Below are positions 24,062-32,235 of a stretch of DNA of 43,276 nt, piece after piece. The position numbers were made by a program, and so were the translations under genes. Every line of letters starts with the position of its first letter. The first letter of the stretch is position 1. The stretch lies in contig CAZIUL010000034.1 of the NCBI GenBank assembly GCA_964542475.1, forward strand, positions 1 to 43,276, read 5' to 3'. The stretch is from CAZIUL01 sp964542475. GTDB lineage: Bacteria; Planctomycetota; B15-G4; CAYZWU01. The notes under the pieces are model-generated. The model searched no databases and was not told where the DNA came from. It saw nothing but the letters and a program-made list of their open reading frames with translations.

Positions 24062-25381
24062 ATGAAGCTGTCCTCCATCGCAATAGTCGGCAGACCGAAC
24101 GTAGGAAAGTCAGCGTTTTTCAACGCAGCAGCCGGAAGCCGCATCTCCATAGTCGATCATACGGCCGGTGTGACCAGGGACCGTGTGTCAACGGAAATAA
24201 AATGCGGTGGAAAACGAATCGAGCTGATCGACACCGGGGGGATCGGGCTTTTCGACGAGACGCTTCTGAAGGATGAAGTTGAACGCCAGATAGAGATCGC
24301 AATCGCTTCAGCGGACGGGATTCTGTTCATGGTGGACATCCGAGAGGGTGTTGTCCCTCTGGACAAGGAGGTGGCTAAGCGCCTGAGGCGTCTCGATCAA
24401 CCGGTCCTGCTCGTTGCAAACAAAGCAGACAACCTGCTAATTGAGTACGATCGCCACCAGTTTCATTCCCTCGGCTTCGGCGAACCGCTAGCTGTTTCCG
24501 CTCTTGAGCGGCGATCCGTATTCGAGGCGCTGGACAGGATACTCGAAGAGGTTCCGGGGCCTGAAGCGTGTGATTTCGAGGAAGGTTCCTTTCCACGGGT
24601 TGCTGTCGTCGGTAAGATGAACGTGGGAAAGTCAAGCCTTGTCAACTACATGGCACGCGAGAACAGGGTCATCGTATCCGAAATACCGGGTACAACCAGA
24701 GATTCGGTGGACGTGCGCGTTCAGATCGAAGGATTGACCTTTTTTTTGATCGACACGGCAGGTATTCGAAAAAAACGCTCTGTGCAGGATTCCATCGAGT
24801 TCTATGGCCAGGCCAGGGCAGAGCGCGCCATACGAAGGGCGGATGTCGCTCTTTTGCTTGTGGACACCACGAAGGAGGTGTCTGCAGTGGACAAACGGAT
24901 CGCGACTGCGTTGGTTGAATCATACAAGCCGTGCATCCTGTGCCTGAGCAAATGGGATCTGGCTCCTGTGAAATCCACCGGGGAATATGTCGAGTACATA
25001 AGCGCCGCTCTTCCGGCGCTGAGATTCGCACCGGTTGCGTTTATCTCATCCATGACCGGTTTTAATATAATCGAGACCTTCCGGCTGATTCCGGAGCTTC
25101 GGGAACAGGCGGGCACACGCGTTTCCACGTCCGAAGTAAACAGATCGCTTCAGCGCGCGTTCACCAGGAAAGCGCCGCGCACAAAGATGAACAAGGTGGC
25201 ACGGGTCTACTTTGCAACCCAGATCGAGGTCTTTCCTCCAACGATCATGATTTTCGTGAACGACCCCGGGCTCTTCGATGACGGATACAGGAGGTACCTT
25301 GCCGGTCGTTTCCGTGACGAGCTTCCTTTCAGCGAAGTGCCTGTAAGGATACTGTTCAGGGGGAAGGAAAGAAGGCATTAG
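24062..25381 (+). CDS. der: Ribosome biogenesis GTPase Der (EngA)
   Basis: 439 aa. Two tandem GTPase domains are plain: first P-loop GRPNVGKS at 10-17 with 'DTGG' and 'NKAD', second 'GKMNVGKSSL' near 185 with 'DTAGIRKKR' and 'SKWD'. A C-terminal KH-like domain closes the protein ('RTKMNKVARVYFATQIEVFPPTIMIFVND'). It helps assemble the 50S subunit. It starts nine bases after the queE stop and is translationally linked to it. Its TAG stop (25379-25381) is the first part of the repeat remnant, so the C-terminus 'KERRH' may have been trimmed or extended when that element arrived. Confidence 0.96.
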   Translation: MKLSSIAIVGRPNVGKSAFFNAAAGSRISIVDHTAGVTRDRVSTEIKCGGKRIELIDTGGIGLFDETLLKDEVERQIEIAIASADGILFMVDIREGVVPLDKEVAKRLRRLDQPVLLVANKADNLLIEYDRHQFHSLGFGEPLAVSALERRSVFEALDRILEEVPGPEACDFEEGSFPRVAVVGKMNVGKSSLVNYMARENRVIVSEIPGTTRDSVDVRVQIEGLTFFLIDTAGIRKKRSVQDSIEFYGQARAERAIRRADVALLLVDTTKEVSAVDKRIATALVESYKPCILCLSKWDLAPVKSTGEYVEYISAALPALRFAPVAFISSMTGFNIIETFRLIPELREQAGTRVSTSEVNRSLQRAFTRKAPRTKMNKVARVYFATQIEVFPPTIMIFVNDPGLFDDGYRRYLAGRFRDELPFSEVPVRILFRGKERRH

Positions 25382-25394
25382 CCCGCTTATTTCA
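25378..25394 (+). repeat. 17-bp remnant of the MITE-like element between convergent genes
   Basis: TTAGCCCGCTTATTTCA (25378-25394) is identical to the left end of copy C and differs by one base from copy A. The der stop (TAG, 25379-25381) and the DUF1848 stop (TGA on the minus strand, 25392-25394) both lie inside it, only 10 nt apart. The rest of the element is absent. Confidence 0.75.
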
Positions 25395-26273
25395 CACCAG
25401 CGTGAGAGAATCCCTGTCGTGTTTTTCGAAGTTACGCTTTGCTGTCTCACGGTTTTGCGTCGCATAGCAGTAAACACACGCACCGGGGCAGGTGTCGTAC
25501 GCGCCGATATCCCTGCTTTCAGCGCAAAGGCAGTCATTCCGCGTAGGGCTGGTTTTGAGGTGCAACGGACTCAGGTCGGGGCGGAGGCGCCTTACAAGCT
25601 CCGGATCAACGCAACACCCATGTTCGATTCCGGCATTCTCGAGAATATGATAGCAGCAGCTGACCATGCGAATCCCGCGTGATCCGGCGATCTTGGCGAG
25701 CTCCCCTGCGAGATTGGTTTTTTCCTCGTCGGAAGGATCCCTTACAGATACCCCTGACAGCGATTTCAGGATCTCGAAGTTCCGCATCGATTTTTTGTAG
25801 AGCTGAACGAAGCTCACATGACAGACAGTTGTGGCCCCTTCGAGGCAAGCCGCAAGGTTTGAGAAGTTTTTCAGGTGAAAGGCATGGTCCATTTTACCGG
25901 TGATCAGGATAGGGTCGTACCTCCATCGCACAAACTCAGGCCCCAACATGTTTGAGAGCTCCTTGAAACCCGTCAAAGCCCGTCTCCATGGTGGAACACA
26001 GCCCTCGATAGGGGGGCCGTATCCGGTTAATGTGAACTGGAAGAATGCCTTGTATCCGCTGAGAAGGAGTTTTTCGAGGCTGGGGAGAAAGGGCTTGGCG
26101 TTCTTGGTCCAGAACACGAAAGCTGTTACATCCTCCTGCAGAAGGCTTACCTCGTGCAGTTTTCCGCCGAACGGATTGAAAAAGGCTGCCGAGCCGCGAT
26201 CTACCCTTTTCATCAGCCATGGACCGTACCAGGCCGGGATATCAGTTCTTCGCGACGCGGATACTACATGCAT
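25392..26273 (-). CDS. DUF1848 protein with C-terminal cysteine cluster
   Basis: 293 aa. It opens with the family signature 'VSASRRTDIPAWYGPWLMKR' and has 'AFVFWTKNAKPF' in the middle. Near the C-terminus 'CLCAESRDIGAYDTCPGACVYCYAT' carries a CxxxCxYCYA-type cluster like that of radical SAM or metal-binding enzymes. DUF1848 proteins have no established reaction. The stop falls within the repeat remnant shared with der. It is divergent from the lipoprotein gene, with repeat copy C in between. Confidence 0.9.
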   Translation of the reverse strand: MHVVSASRRTDIPAWYGPWLMKRVDRGSAAFFNPFGGKLHEVSLLQEDVTAFVFWTKNAKPFLPSLEKLLLSGYKAFFQFTLTGYGPPIEGCVPPWRRALTGFKELSNMLGPEFVRWRYDPILITGKMDHAFHLKNFSNLAACLEGATTVCHVSFVQLYKKSMRNFEILKSLSGVSVRDPSDEEKTNLAGELAKIAGSRGIRMVSCCYHILENAGIEHGCCVDPELVRRLRPDLSPLHLKTSPTRNDCLCAESRDIGAYDTCPGACVYCYATQNRETAKRNFEKHDRDSLTLV

Positions 26274-26423
26274 TATCCAAGGTTCCAGACAGAGAAAAGG
26301 TTGGTGCGCACGGAGACGGCGCGGGTATGGCCGGAATTATAACCTGAGAATAATGCGCCTGCCAGTTCGCAGGAGTAGATGTTGACACCCCGGCGATGGC
26401 TTGTTAGAAACGAGCAGCACTGT

Positions 26424-26602
26424 TTAGCCCGCTTATTTCATACTCTTCGTCGCGAGGTGCCGCAAACCGTGTTGTGGTAATGCGCATGTCAGGAGATGAC
26501 CGAAAACCTGTTCTTACAAGTTGATGATCGTCTCCCGGCATGAAACGCAGCATGAGTGCAGTTTACGGTGCCGCAGCAGAAGAGGATGAAATATGCGGGT
26601 TA
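26424..26602 (+). repeat. MITE-like palindromic element, copy C
   Basis: A 179-bp element, same orientation as copy A and about 90% alike by eye. Its ends are TTAGCCCGC and GCGGGTTA. The internal stem reads CAGGAGATGA against TCGTCTCCCG, so it carries two changes relative to copy A. It occupies most of the spacer between the divergent DUF1848 and lipoprotein genes and may supply their regulatory signals. Confidence 0.85.
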
Positions 26603-26645
26603 GTATGAGTTGATGATCGGGTGGTACCCGGAAAGAGAGCACGCC

Positions 26646-27155
26646 ATGCTTTTTAGAGCATTTTTTATCGGATCCGTTTTCATGATGTCAGGAGCCTGCA
26701 GCACCGGATGGCAGTACCTCGAAGTCGAAGACACGACTTACGGGGATCTTTTCAATCTCACATGCCATGTCATCATGTCCGAACGCTTTGCAATAGAGAA
26801 TGAGGACAAGAACACGGGCCTGATCCTTTCTCGATGGGATTACAGAAAGGTCGTGGACAGGGGACGTTTTCCCATACGGAGGCGTTTGGAAGCCCGTGTT
26901 GATCCCATGTCGAACGATAGGTTCGAGGTCAAGCTTCGGATCGAACAGGAAGCTCTCCGGCAGAGCTACAGCGTAACCGACCTTGAACACCAGAAAGGAT
27001 GGCGCTCCTATGGCCATGACGATGACAAGACGTGGGAGATCCTCAAGCGGCTGGAGTTTATCGTAAAGGATTTCAAATCCTCCGAGGACTTCAACGAGCG
27101 CTACCGGTTTATGGAACAGACGAAGGATGATGAGTTGATCGAGATGGATGGCTGA
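26646..27155 (+). CDS. Predicted lipoprotein of unknown function
   Basis: 169 aa from ATG 26646, preceded by GAAAGAG; an ATG 11 codons upstream is less likely because it would spoil the signal. 'LFRAFFIGSVFMMSGAC' is a lipoprotein signal peptide with the lipobox ending at Cys18. The mature part is hydrophilic, with beta-strand-like runs ('GLILSRWDYRKV', 'RFEVKLRIEQEA') resembling small outer-membrane assembly or DUF-type lipoproteins; no family is recognised. Its promoter would have to lie in or next to repeat copy C. Confidence 0.75.
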   Translation: MLFRAFFIGSVFMMSGACSTGWQYLEVEDTTYGDLFNLTCHVIMSERFAIENEDKNTGLILSRWDYRKVVDRGRFPIRRRLEARVDPMSNDRFEVKLRIEQEALRQSYSVTDLEHQKGWRSYGHDDDKTWEILKRLEFIVKDFKSSEDFNERYRFMEQTKDDELIEMDG

Positions 27156-27197
27156 TTTGAAAGCGTGAGGCCTTTTCCGTTCCGAATGAAAGCCGTT

Positions 27198-29384
27198 CTA
27201 TTGCTCATTCTTCTTCGACAGGCTCCTCTCCTTCTCCTTCTCCTTCTCCTTTTCTCTAATAATCCTGCGCAAGGCGCTGATCTTCTTTTTAACGGCTTCA
27301 GGGCTGAAGCCGTTGATGTTGAAGCGGTGAAAATTTCTCAGGCGGCTGTCCTCCGGAAGGGTTTTGGAATAGTAGAGGGACATGTTGTAGTTCTTAACGG
27401 AAAGAATGTATTGGTTGAGAGCGGTTTCGTATTCGCCCCTCCTTTCGTTGCAGATGCCTTTGAACAGTTCCAGCTTCGCGAAATCCACACCGAGCCCGTC
27501 AAAAGCGGCTGCTCCCTCAATGAATGCAGCTGTGTTGTTCGGATAATACATCTTCAGGAGACTGCAGTACTGCCCAATTACATTGAAAGGATCGTAACGA
27601 TGAGCCTTCTCGAACGCTGAGCTGATAACAGCGTAGCGGTTTGGAATTTTTTCGGCCAGCTCGGGGCTGAGATCCGCGTAAAAGAGCCCGAGTTTTTTGT
27701 ACATGAAGGATGACAATGGGTTCAGCTCAAGCGCCTTGATAATGGCGGTCATTGCGGAAGCGAAAAACCGCATTTCACCGGTTTTTTTCAGAAGGTCCGC
27801 AGCGATGTCGAAACGGTCGTTGAATACATTATAGTTCCATGGACAGATGCAGGCGGCCCAGTAAAGGCATATTTCGGTCCCCTCTGATGTAATTGTGTTT
27901 TGCCGAGATGAAACAGCTTCAGGTTTTGATATGGCTGCCAGCCTGAGCTGCTCGGACACAGGTGCTGACAGGAAAAGAACAGCCGGAACGATAACCAGCA
28001 ACACGCATGCAGCAGTCGCAGGCCGTTTCTTGGCGGAGCGCGCGTGCTCTTCCGCTCTTGTGTTCACGGCCGCCCTTGTGCCGCCGCTGTCGAGCAGAAG
28101 CGACAGCATGACCACGGCAAGGACCCCGATGAAGTAGCAGCGGTCGAGGCAATCCACCTGTGCATGTATGAAAAACAGAAAAAGACAGAAGCCGGCAGCG
28201 ACAGCGAGGGAGTCCTGTCTGTGCTTGAGAACGCGGATCCACCTGATTACCAGAATTATTACGGCAAAAACCAGGGCCGCGACGGCGATGACACCTCCCT
28301 CTAGGCCTGCTTCAAGGAACATGTTGTGGGCAGGATCCCGTGTGTTTTTGAAAACGAGCTCTGACAGTGGTGCGAGCTCCGCAGCCTTTGCTCCGAAGTG
28401 GTGCTTCGCCATGTTGGGGCCAAGCCCGAACGGGTGATCAATGATGTTATTGAGTTCCACCTTCCAGATGAAGGTGCGGCTGAATTGATCCGTGGAACCG
28501 TTTAAACCGGAAATGCGGTCGCTGAGAGGATTTGGGATCAGCGCCAGCGCGAGCCCGAGCACCGATGCAAAGAGTACTGTTTTGAGGAATCCCTTTTTGA
28601 ACCAGAAAAAGATCATGACACAGATGAAAAGGGCAACAGCTCCTCCGCGGGAACGGGATGCGATTACGAGTATCGGAAGGAAAACGAGCAAGGCAAGCAA
28701 TGAGCCGCGGATCACCTTGTTGCGAAGGATGTTTCTGGAAATGGACTGGTCTTTCGACGTGAAGGTGCAAAGAAGGAAAACAAAAGAGGCTCCGATAAAC
28801 GACGCATAGAAGTTTGGATTGCCTATGTGGGCGCTTAACCTGTAGTTTTCCAGGAACATGATCTGGAACAGGCTTACAAACGCATGGGCAGCGGCTGTAC
28901 ATGCCACCATAATGAAGAGGTTCAGTGTAAGCGCTTGGCTGCGTGTCATGGAGCCTGTGTGCTCCTTGTCCCTGAGCGCGGCACGCAGGAAGATGAGGAG
29001 CATGAAGAGCGCGGAAGGCAGGATCATCCGTTCCATGACTTCGAATATTATTATCGGTTCTGAGTTGAAAACCGCTGCTCCCAGGTAGCAAAGGATAGCA
29101 ACAAGCAGAAGGAGCTCGAAAATGCCGATACGAAGCGTTGTGAAACCCCTCCTCAGAAGCACTTCGCACGCAGCAACAGGCCAGAGGAAACACAAACCAA
29201 TTGTCAGGAGCTGCGTTTGCTGGTTGAAAAAACGAAAGGAGGGGAGAAGGGCCAGGCAAATGAACAGCGAGAATGAAATGAAAGGGTATCCCGAACAGAG
29301 TGATTTCCAGAGACTGTTGCTTGACAAGATCTCAGGCGTTTCGGGCAGGGTGCTGCTGGGGTTGTTTCTACAATCCGGATTCAT
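27198..29384 (-). CDS. O-antigen ligase/polymerase-like membrane protein with C-terminal helical domain
   Basis: 728 aa. The N-terminal ~440 residues contain about eleven hydrophobic helices. A large periplasmic loop ('GPNMAKHHFGAKAAELAPLSELVFKNTRDPAHNMFLEAGLEGGV') has the 'HNMFLE' signature of the Wzy_C/WaaL O-antigen ligase family. It would join or polymerise a surface polysaccharide on a lipid carrier at the inner membrane. The C-terminal ~250 residues are soluble with TPR-like helices, and the tail is a Lys/Glu tract encoded by a hexamer microsatellite. AAAGG five bases before the ATG and a strong promoter at 29465-29492 support the start. It lies 3 kb from the exporter cluster. Confidence 0.85.
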   Translation of the reverse strand: MNPDCRNNPSSTLPETPEILSSNSLWKSLCSGYPFISFSLFICLALLPSFRFFNQQTQLLTIGLCFLWPVAACEVLLRRGFTTLRIGIFELLLLVAILCYLGAAVFNSEPIIIFEVMERMILPSALFMLLIFLRAALRDKEHTGSMTRSQALTLNLFIMVACTAAAHAFVSLFQIMFLENYRLSAHIGNPNFYASFIGASFVFLLCTFTSKDQSISRNILRNKVIRGSLLALLVFLPILVIASRSRGGAVALFICVMIFFWFKKGFLKTVLFASVLGLALALIPNPLSDRISGLNGSTDQFSRTFIWKVELNNIIDHPFGLGPNMAKHHFGAKAAELAPLSELVFKNTRDPAHNMFLEAGLEGGVIAVAALVFAVIILVIRWIRVLKHRQDSLAVAAGFCLFLFFIHAQVDCLDRCYFIGVLAVVMLSLLLDSGGTRAAVNTRAEEHARSAKKRPATAACVLLVIVPAVLFLSAPVSEQLRLAAISKPEAVSSRQNTITSEGTEICLYWAACICPWNYNVFNDRFDIAADLLKKTGEMRFFASAMTAIIKALELNPLSSFMYKKLGLFYADLSPELAEKIPNRYAVISSAFEKAHRYDPFNVIGQYCSLLKMYYPNNTAAFIEGAAAFDGLGVDFAKLELFKGICNERRGEYETALNQYILSVKNYNMSLYYSKTLPEDSRLRNFHRFNINGFSPEAVKKKISALRRIIREKEKEKEKERSLSKKNEQ
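27226..27254 (-). repeat. CTTCTC hexamer microsatellite in coding sequence
   Basis: CTTCTC is repeated about four times (27226-27254), encoding an alternating Lys-Glu tract near the C-terminus of the O-antigen ligase-like protein. Whole-hexamer slippage would keep the frame, changing only tail length. Confidence 0.7.
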
Positions 29385-29464
29385 TCAGGCCTTTGTGTTT
29401 CTTGTACAGATTCTGTCTGAAGGCGTCTCATGGCAGTTTGTGTGCGGATGCAAAAAACGATCTT

Positions 29465-29492
29465 ATAATATAGAATAATATCAATATGTCAA
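29465..29492 (-). promoter_or_regulatory. Strong promoter of the O-antigen ligase-like gene
   Basis: On the minus strand TTGACA (29492-29487) and TATTAT (29470-29465) are separated by 16 nt, about 80 nt before the ATG at 29384. It is the best sigma-70-type match seen in the window outside the rRNA region. Confidence 0.6.
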
Positions 29493-29712
29493 GGCTAAGC
29501 AAATATCAAGAGAAGGTTGATACGGTTTTTATTTAACATAAGACATAAGACAGAACTGTGCGAGAGGTGTCAACCTCGTCTGTAGCCTGATCCGGATGGA
29601 CAGGAGTTGATCTTCGAATGGCATGTGAGTGTAATGGTCGCTACAGCAGGCTGTTACAATGATAAACGTTGCAATAAAAGCCCTGTTTTTTAGCACGAAA
29701 CGAGGTGTTGGG
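29493..29712 (+). other. Spacer between divergent ligase-like and esterase genes
   Basis: No gene is seen. A CATAAGA heptamer occurs twice near 29536-29551, and GAGGT/ACCTC at 29564-29577 forms a short hairpin. CGAGG at 29701-29705 is the ribosome site of the esterase. Confidence 0.4.
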
Positions 29713-30633
29713 GTGAAAAATAGCGGAAAGCTTATCATGTTTGTTTCCGCGGTTGCGGTTTTGCTGATCGTGTGTTGCTTCTCATATTCATGTGCGGCGA
29801 GAAGAGCGCTCGAACAGGAGATTGAGAGCACACCACGGGATCCAGTTTCAGGGATCGTTCTTGGAGCGCAACCTCGAACCCTTGCAGGATCCGGAAAAAG
29901 CGCATGCCTCCTGGTTCATGGCTGGGCGAGTTCCGGCCTCGACTTTTACGATCTGCCAGAGCGTCTCGTAGAAAAAGGCCAAACGGTTCGCGTGATCAGG
30001 CTGCCCGGGCACGGAACAACTCCGCCCGATCTGGCGGAAAAATGTGCTGACGATTTTATCTCGGCGGTGCGCGATGAGTTTCTCCGGATGAACGAGGAGT
30101 ACAGGGAAGTCACCCTGATCGGCTTTTCCATGGGGGGCGCTCTTTCGGTGATCATGGCGTCCGAGCAGCCGGTTGACAGGCTCGTTCTTGTGGCGCCTTT
30201 TTTTGACATCACTTACAGGTTTTATTATATCCTTCCGCCCCAGGTCTGGAGCAGCATGCTCGCGCCTTTTGTGGATTATATCATCAAGGGTCGCTCCTTT
30301 ATCCGCGTGAACCGCGAGGAGGCCAAGGATGAGATATTTTCCTACGGAGTGCTTCCTTTGCGCGCGGTGTCTGTTCTCTGCGAAGTGGGCGATACAGCCC
30401 GCTCACCCGATCTGCTGGCAAAGGTTTCGTGTCCAGTGCTTCTTCTTCAAGCGAGGGGGGACATGGCGGCATCTCCGGAAGCTGCTTCGGACGCGTTTTC
30501 CATGATTGGAAGCGACGACAAAGAGTTGGTTTTGTTCGAACGGTCGAACCACCACCTTCTCTGGGATTATGACGGCCCTGCTGCGATAGATCGGATCGTC
30601 GAGTTTGTAATGAAAAGCCCTCAAGAAGACTGA
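29713..30633 (+). CDS. Membrane-anchored alpha/beta hydrolase (carboxylesterase/lipase type)
   Basis: 306 aa. The GTG at 29713 is preceded by CGAGG at 29701-29705 with a 7-nt spacer; an ATG at 29659 lacks one. 'LIMFVSAVAVLLIVCCFSYSC' is a signal anchor or lipoprotein signal. The alpha/beta-hydrolase core shows 'LLVHGWASSG', nucleophile Ser139 in 'GFSMGG', Asp250 in 'QARGDMAASPE' and His280/281 in 'ERSNHHLLW', the monoacylglycerol-lipase/YvaK-like arrangement. It likely cleaves an ester of a lipid or acylated glycan in the periplasm or at the membrane. Divergent from the ligase-like gene. Confidence 0.85.
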   Translation: MKNSGKLIMFVSAVAVLLIVCCFSYSCAARRALEQEIESTPRDPVSGIVLGAQPRTLAGSGKSACLLVHGWASSGLDFYDLPERLVEKGQTVRVIRLPGHGTTPPDLAEKCADDFISAVRDEFLRMNEEYREVTLIGFSMGGALSVIMASEQPVDRLVLVAPFFDITYRFYYILPPQVWSSMLAPFVDYIIKGRSFIRVNREEAKDEIFSYGVLPLRAVSVLCEVGDTARSPDLLAKVSCPVLLLQARGDMAASPEAASDAFSMIGSDDKELVLFERSNHHLLWDYDGPAAIDRIVEFVMKSPQED

Positions 30634-30695
30634 ATCCAATTAGAAATCACTAATTTTTTCACCGGGCTCGGTTTGGTTCCTTTAAAAAATAATTT

Positions 30696-30722
30696 GTGTT
30701 AATCCGTGTCCATCCGTGGTTC
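30696..30722 (+). repeat. Short 'ATCCGTGT-CATCCGTGG' intergenic motif
   Basis: Between the convergent esterase and thiI genes, ATCCGTG occurs twice, 10 bp apart (within 30702-30718), next to GTGTTA. I recall very similar text as a dispersed intergenic repeat in many unrelated bacterial genomes, but I cannot verify that here. Confidence 0.35.
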
Positions 30723-30755
30723 TCTTCTCTTTCCCTGTCTCTTCTTCACCTCTCG

Positions 30756-31934
30756 CTAAAGCCTCATCCGTTCGGTTTTGGAAAAGGCTTCATCAACCAT
30801 ACCGTGAGCATCGATGGCGCATTCAGCGTCTTCGAGCTCTTTGAGCGAGGCCCTGATTTTCGGATGCCTCGGCATGAACACTGTGCACGAATCAGGATAC
30901 GGAAGGATTGAGATCTCGTAGGTTCCGATCCGTTTTGCCGCGTCCACAGCCTCGGTTTTATCGAAACCGATGAGCGGTCTTAGTATCGGCAGACTCGATG
31001 CGTCCCCGATGCATCTAATGTTTTCGAGTGTCTGGGATGCCACCTGGCCCAGCGATTCCCCTGTCACCAGGGCCAGCGCCCCGGAATCATCAGCGGCTTT
31101 GCAGGCAAGACGCGTCATCATGCGACGGTATAGAACAGTTCTCAGCGCTTCAGGGCACCTATCCCTGATTGCCGTCTGTATCTCCACAAACGGAACGGTG
31201 TAGAGAGACGACCATCCCTGAAAGGCGTTCAGGGCACGGACGATGTTCTTGATCTTCTCCAGGCTCTGGTCGGGGATCAGCGGGTAAGAGTGGAAGTTGA
31301 TGAATACAGCTCTTGCCCCTCGTTTCATGGCCATGTAGGCTGCCACAGGCGAATCGATGCCGCCAGAAAGCAGCACCACCACCTTTCCCATCGAATCCAC
31401 CGGGAGTCCCCCCGGACCCTTCATGTGTTTTCCCGAGACAAGCACTTCATCAAAACGCACCTCCACGTTCAAAAGGAGCTCAGGGTTTTTCATTCGTGCT
31501 TTGAGCCCTGGAAACCGTTCGATCAAAAGCCCGCCAAGCTCAGAAGAGAGCTCCATTGAGGTCAGGGGGAACGCCTTGTTGCTGCGGGTGGTTTCGACCT
31601 TGAAAAGGAGAGGATCGCCGCCGGTCTTCACGGCCGCGGCTTCACGGACGATCTCTGCTGCCGCATGCAGTATGGAATCCATACCGTGTCCAGCGCGCAT
31701 GGCGAGCGATGTTGAGATGATCCCCGGAAGCATGGAAACCGTTTGCTGGGCCTCGGCCGGTTCCTTGACATCCCTCACGATTATGCGGCCCCGCGGCCTC
31801 TCCACCTGGCCGTGAACGGTTCCCGAGAGCGCTCGCTTGACGTTCCTTTGGAGTGTTTTTTCGAAATCGGAACGGTTTTTCCCCTTGATGCCGATCTCGC
31901 CGTAGCGGATCAGGATGTCTTTTGTTCCGGTCAC
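30756..31934 (-). CDS. thiI: tRNA 4-thiouridine synthase ThiI (no rhodanese domain)
   Basis: 392 aa from GTG 31934, with GGAGG ten bases upstream. An N-terminal ferredoxin-like/THUMP region ('ILIRYGEIGIKGKNRSDFE', 'KAFPLTSMELSSELGGL') binds tRNA, and the PP-loop 'VVLLSGGIDSPVAAYMAMKRG' adenylates U8. 'VTGESLGQVASQTLENI' and 'SCTVFMPRHP' are further ThiI blocks. The protein ends there, so it lacks the C-terminal rhodanese of E. coli ThiI; the sulfur would come from another carrier. This shorter form is common outside the gamma-proteobacteria. It serves tRNA thiolation rather than thiamin synthesis. Confidence 0.95.
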   Translation of the reverse strand: MTGTKDILIRYGEIGIKGKNRSDFEKTLQRNVKRALSGTVHGQVERPRGRIIVRDVKEPAEAQQTVSMLPGIISTSLAMRAGHGMDSILHAAAEIVREAAAVKTGGDPLLFKVETTRSNKAFPLTSMELSSELGGLLIERFPGLKARMKNPELLLNVEVRFDEVLVSGKHMKGPGGLPVDSMGKVVVLLSGGIDSPVAAYMAMKRGARAVFINFHSYPLIPDQSLEKIKNIVRALNAFQGWSSLYTVPFVEIQTAIRDRCPEALRTVLYRRMMTRLACKAADDSGALALVTGESLGQVASQTLENIRCIGDASSLPILRPLIGFDKTEAVDAAKRIGTYEISILPYPDSCTVFMPRHPKIRASLKELEDAECAIDAHGMVDEAFSKTERMRL

Positions 31935-32235
31935 GCGAAATATGCCTCCGGCAATCAGGCCTGGACACGTTTTTGTACCGTCTGCTGATCTGAAGCATCA
32001 ACATCGCAGTATATCCTTACATGAGTCCTGCTTCCAGCTCAAGTTATTTTCGAGGCGGCTGATTGTACACGGCAGGGGTAAAGCCAAAGTTGTTTGAGTT
32101 AATGGACGATTATGATAGTGTGCACGGGTGTGTTGACTAAATACTAGGTTTAAGAACCTAGCTGGTAATATTTTGGTAATATTCGGCTCCCTGCGGGAGG
32201 GGCTCCGGCGCCGGCAGGGTTTCAGAAGAGCTGAC
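31935..32235 (+). promoter_or_regulatory. Regulatory region before the polysaccharide export operon
   Basis: No gene is seen in this 301-bp gap. CTAGGTT/AACCTAG (32144-32161) is a perfect 7-bp inverted repeat with a 4-nt loop. Directly after it TGGTAATATT occurs twice at an 11-bp period (32163-32172, 32174-32183), one helical turn, suggesting two adjacent protein sites. A TTGACT at 32133-32138 has no -10 at a usual distance. The operon starts about 50 nt later. Confidence 0.4.

Noticed and set aside
25419..25903. Plus-strand open frames opposite the DUF1848 gene
   Set aside because: They are shadows of a well-conserved minus-strand protein and lack ribosome sites.
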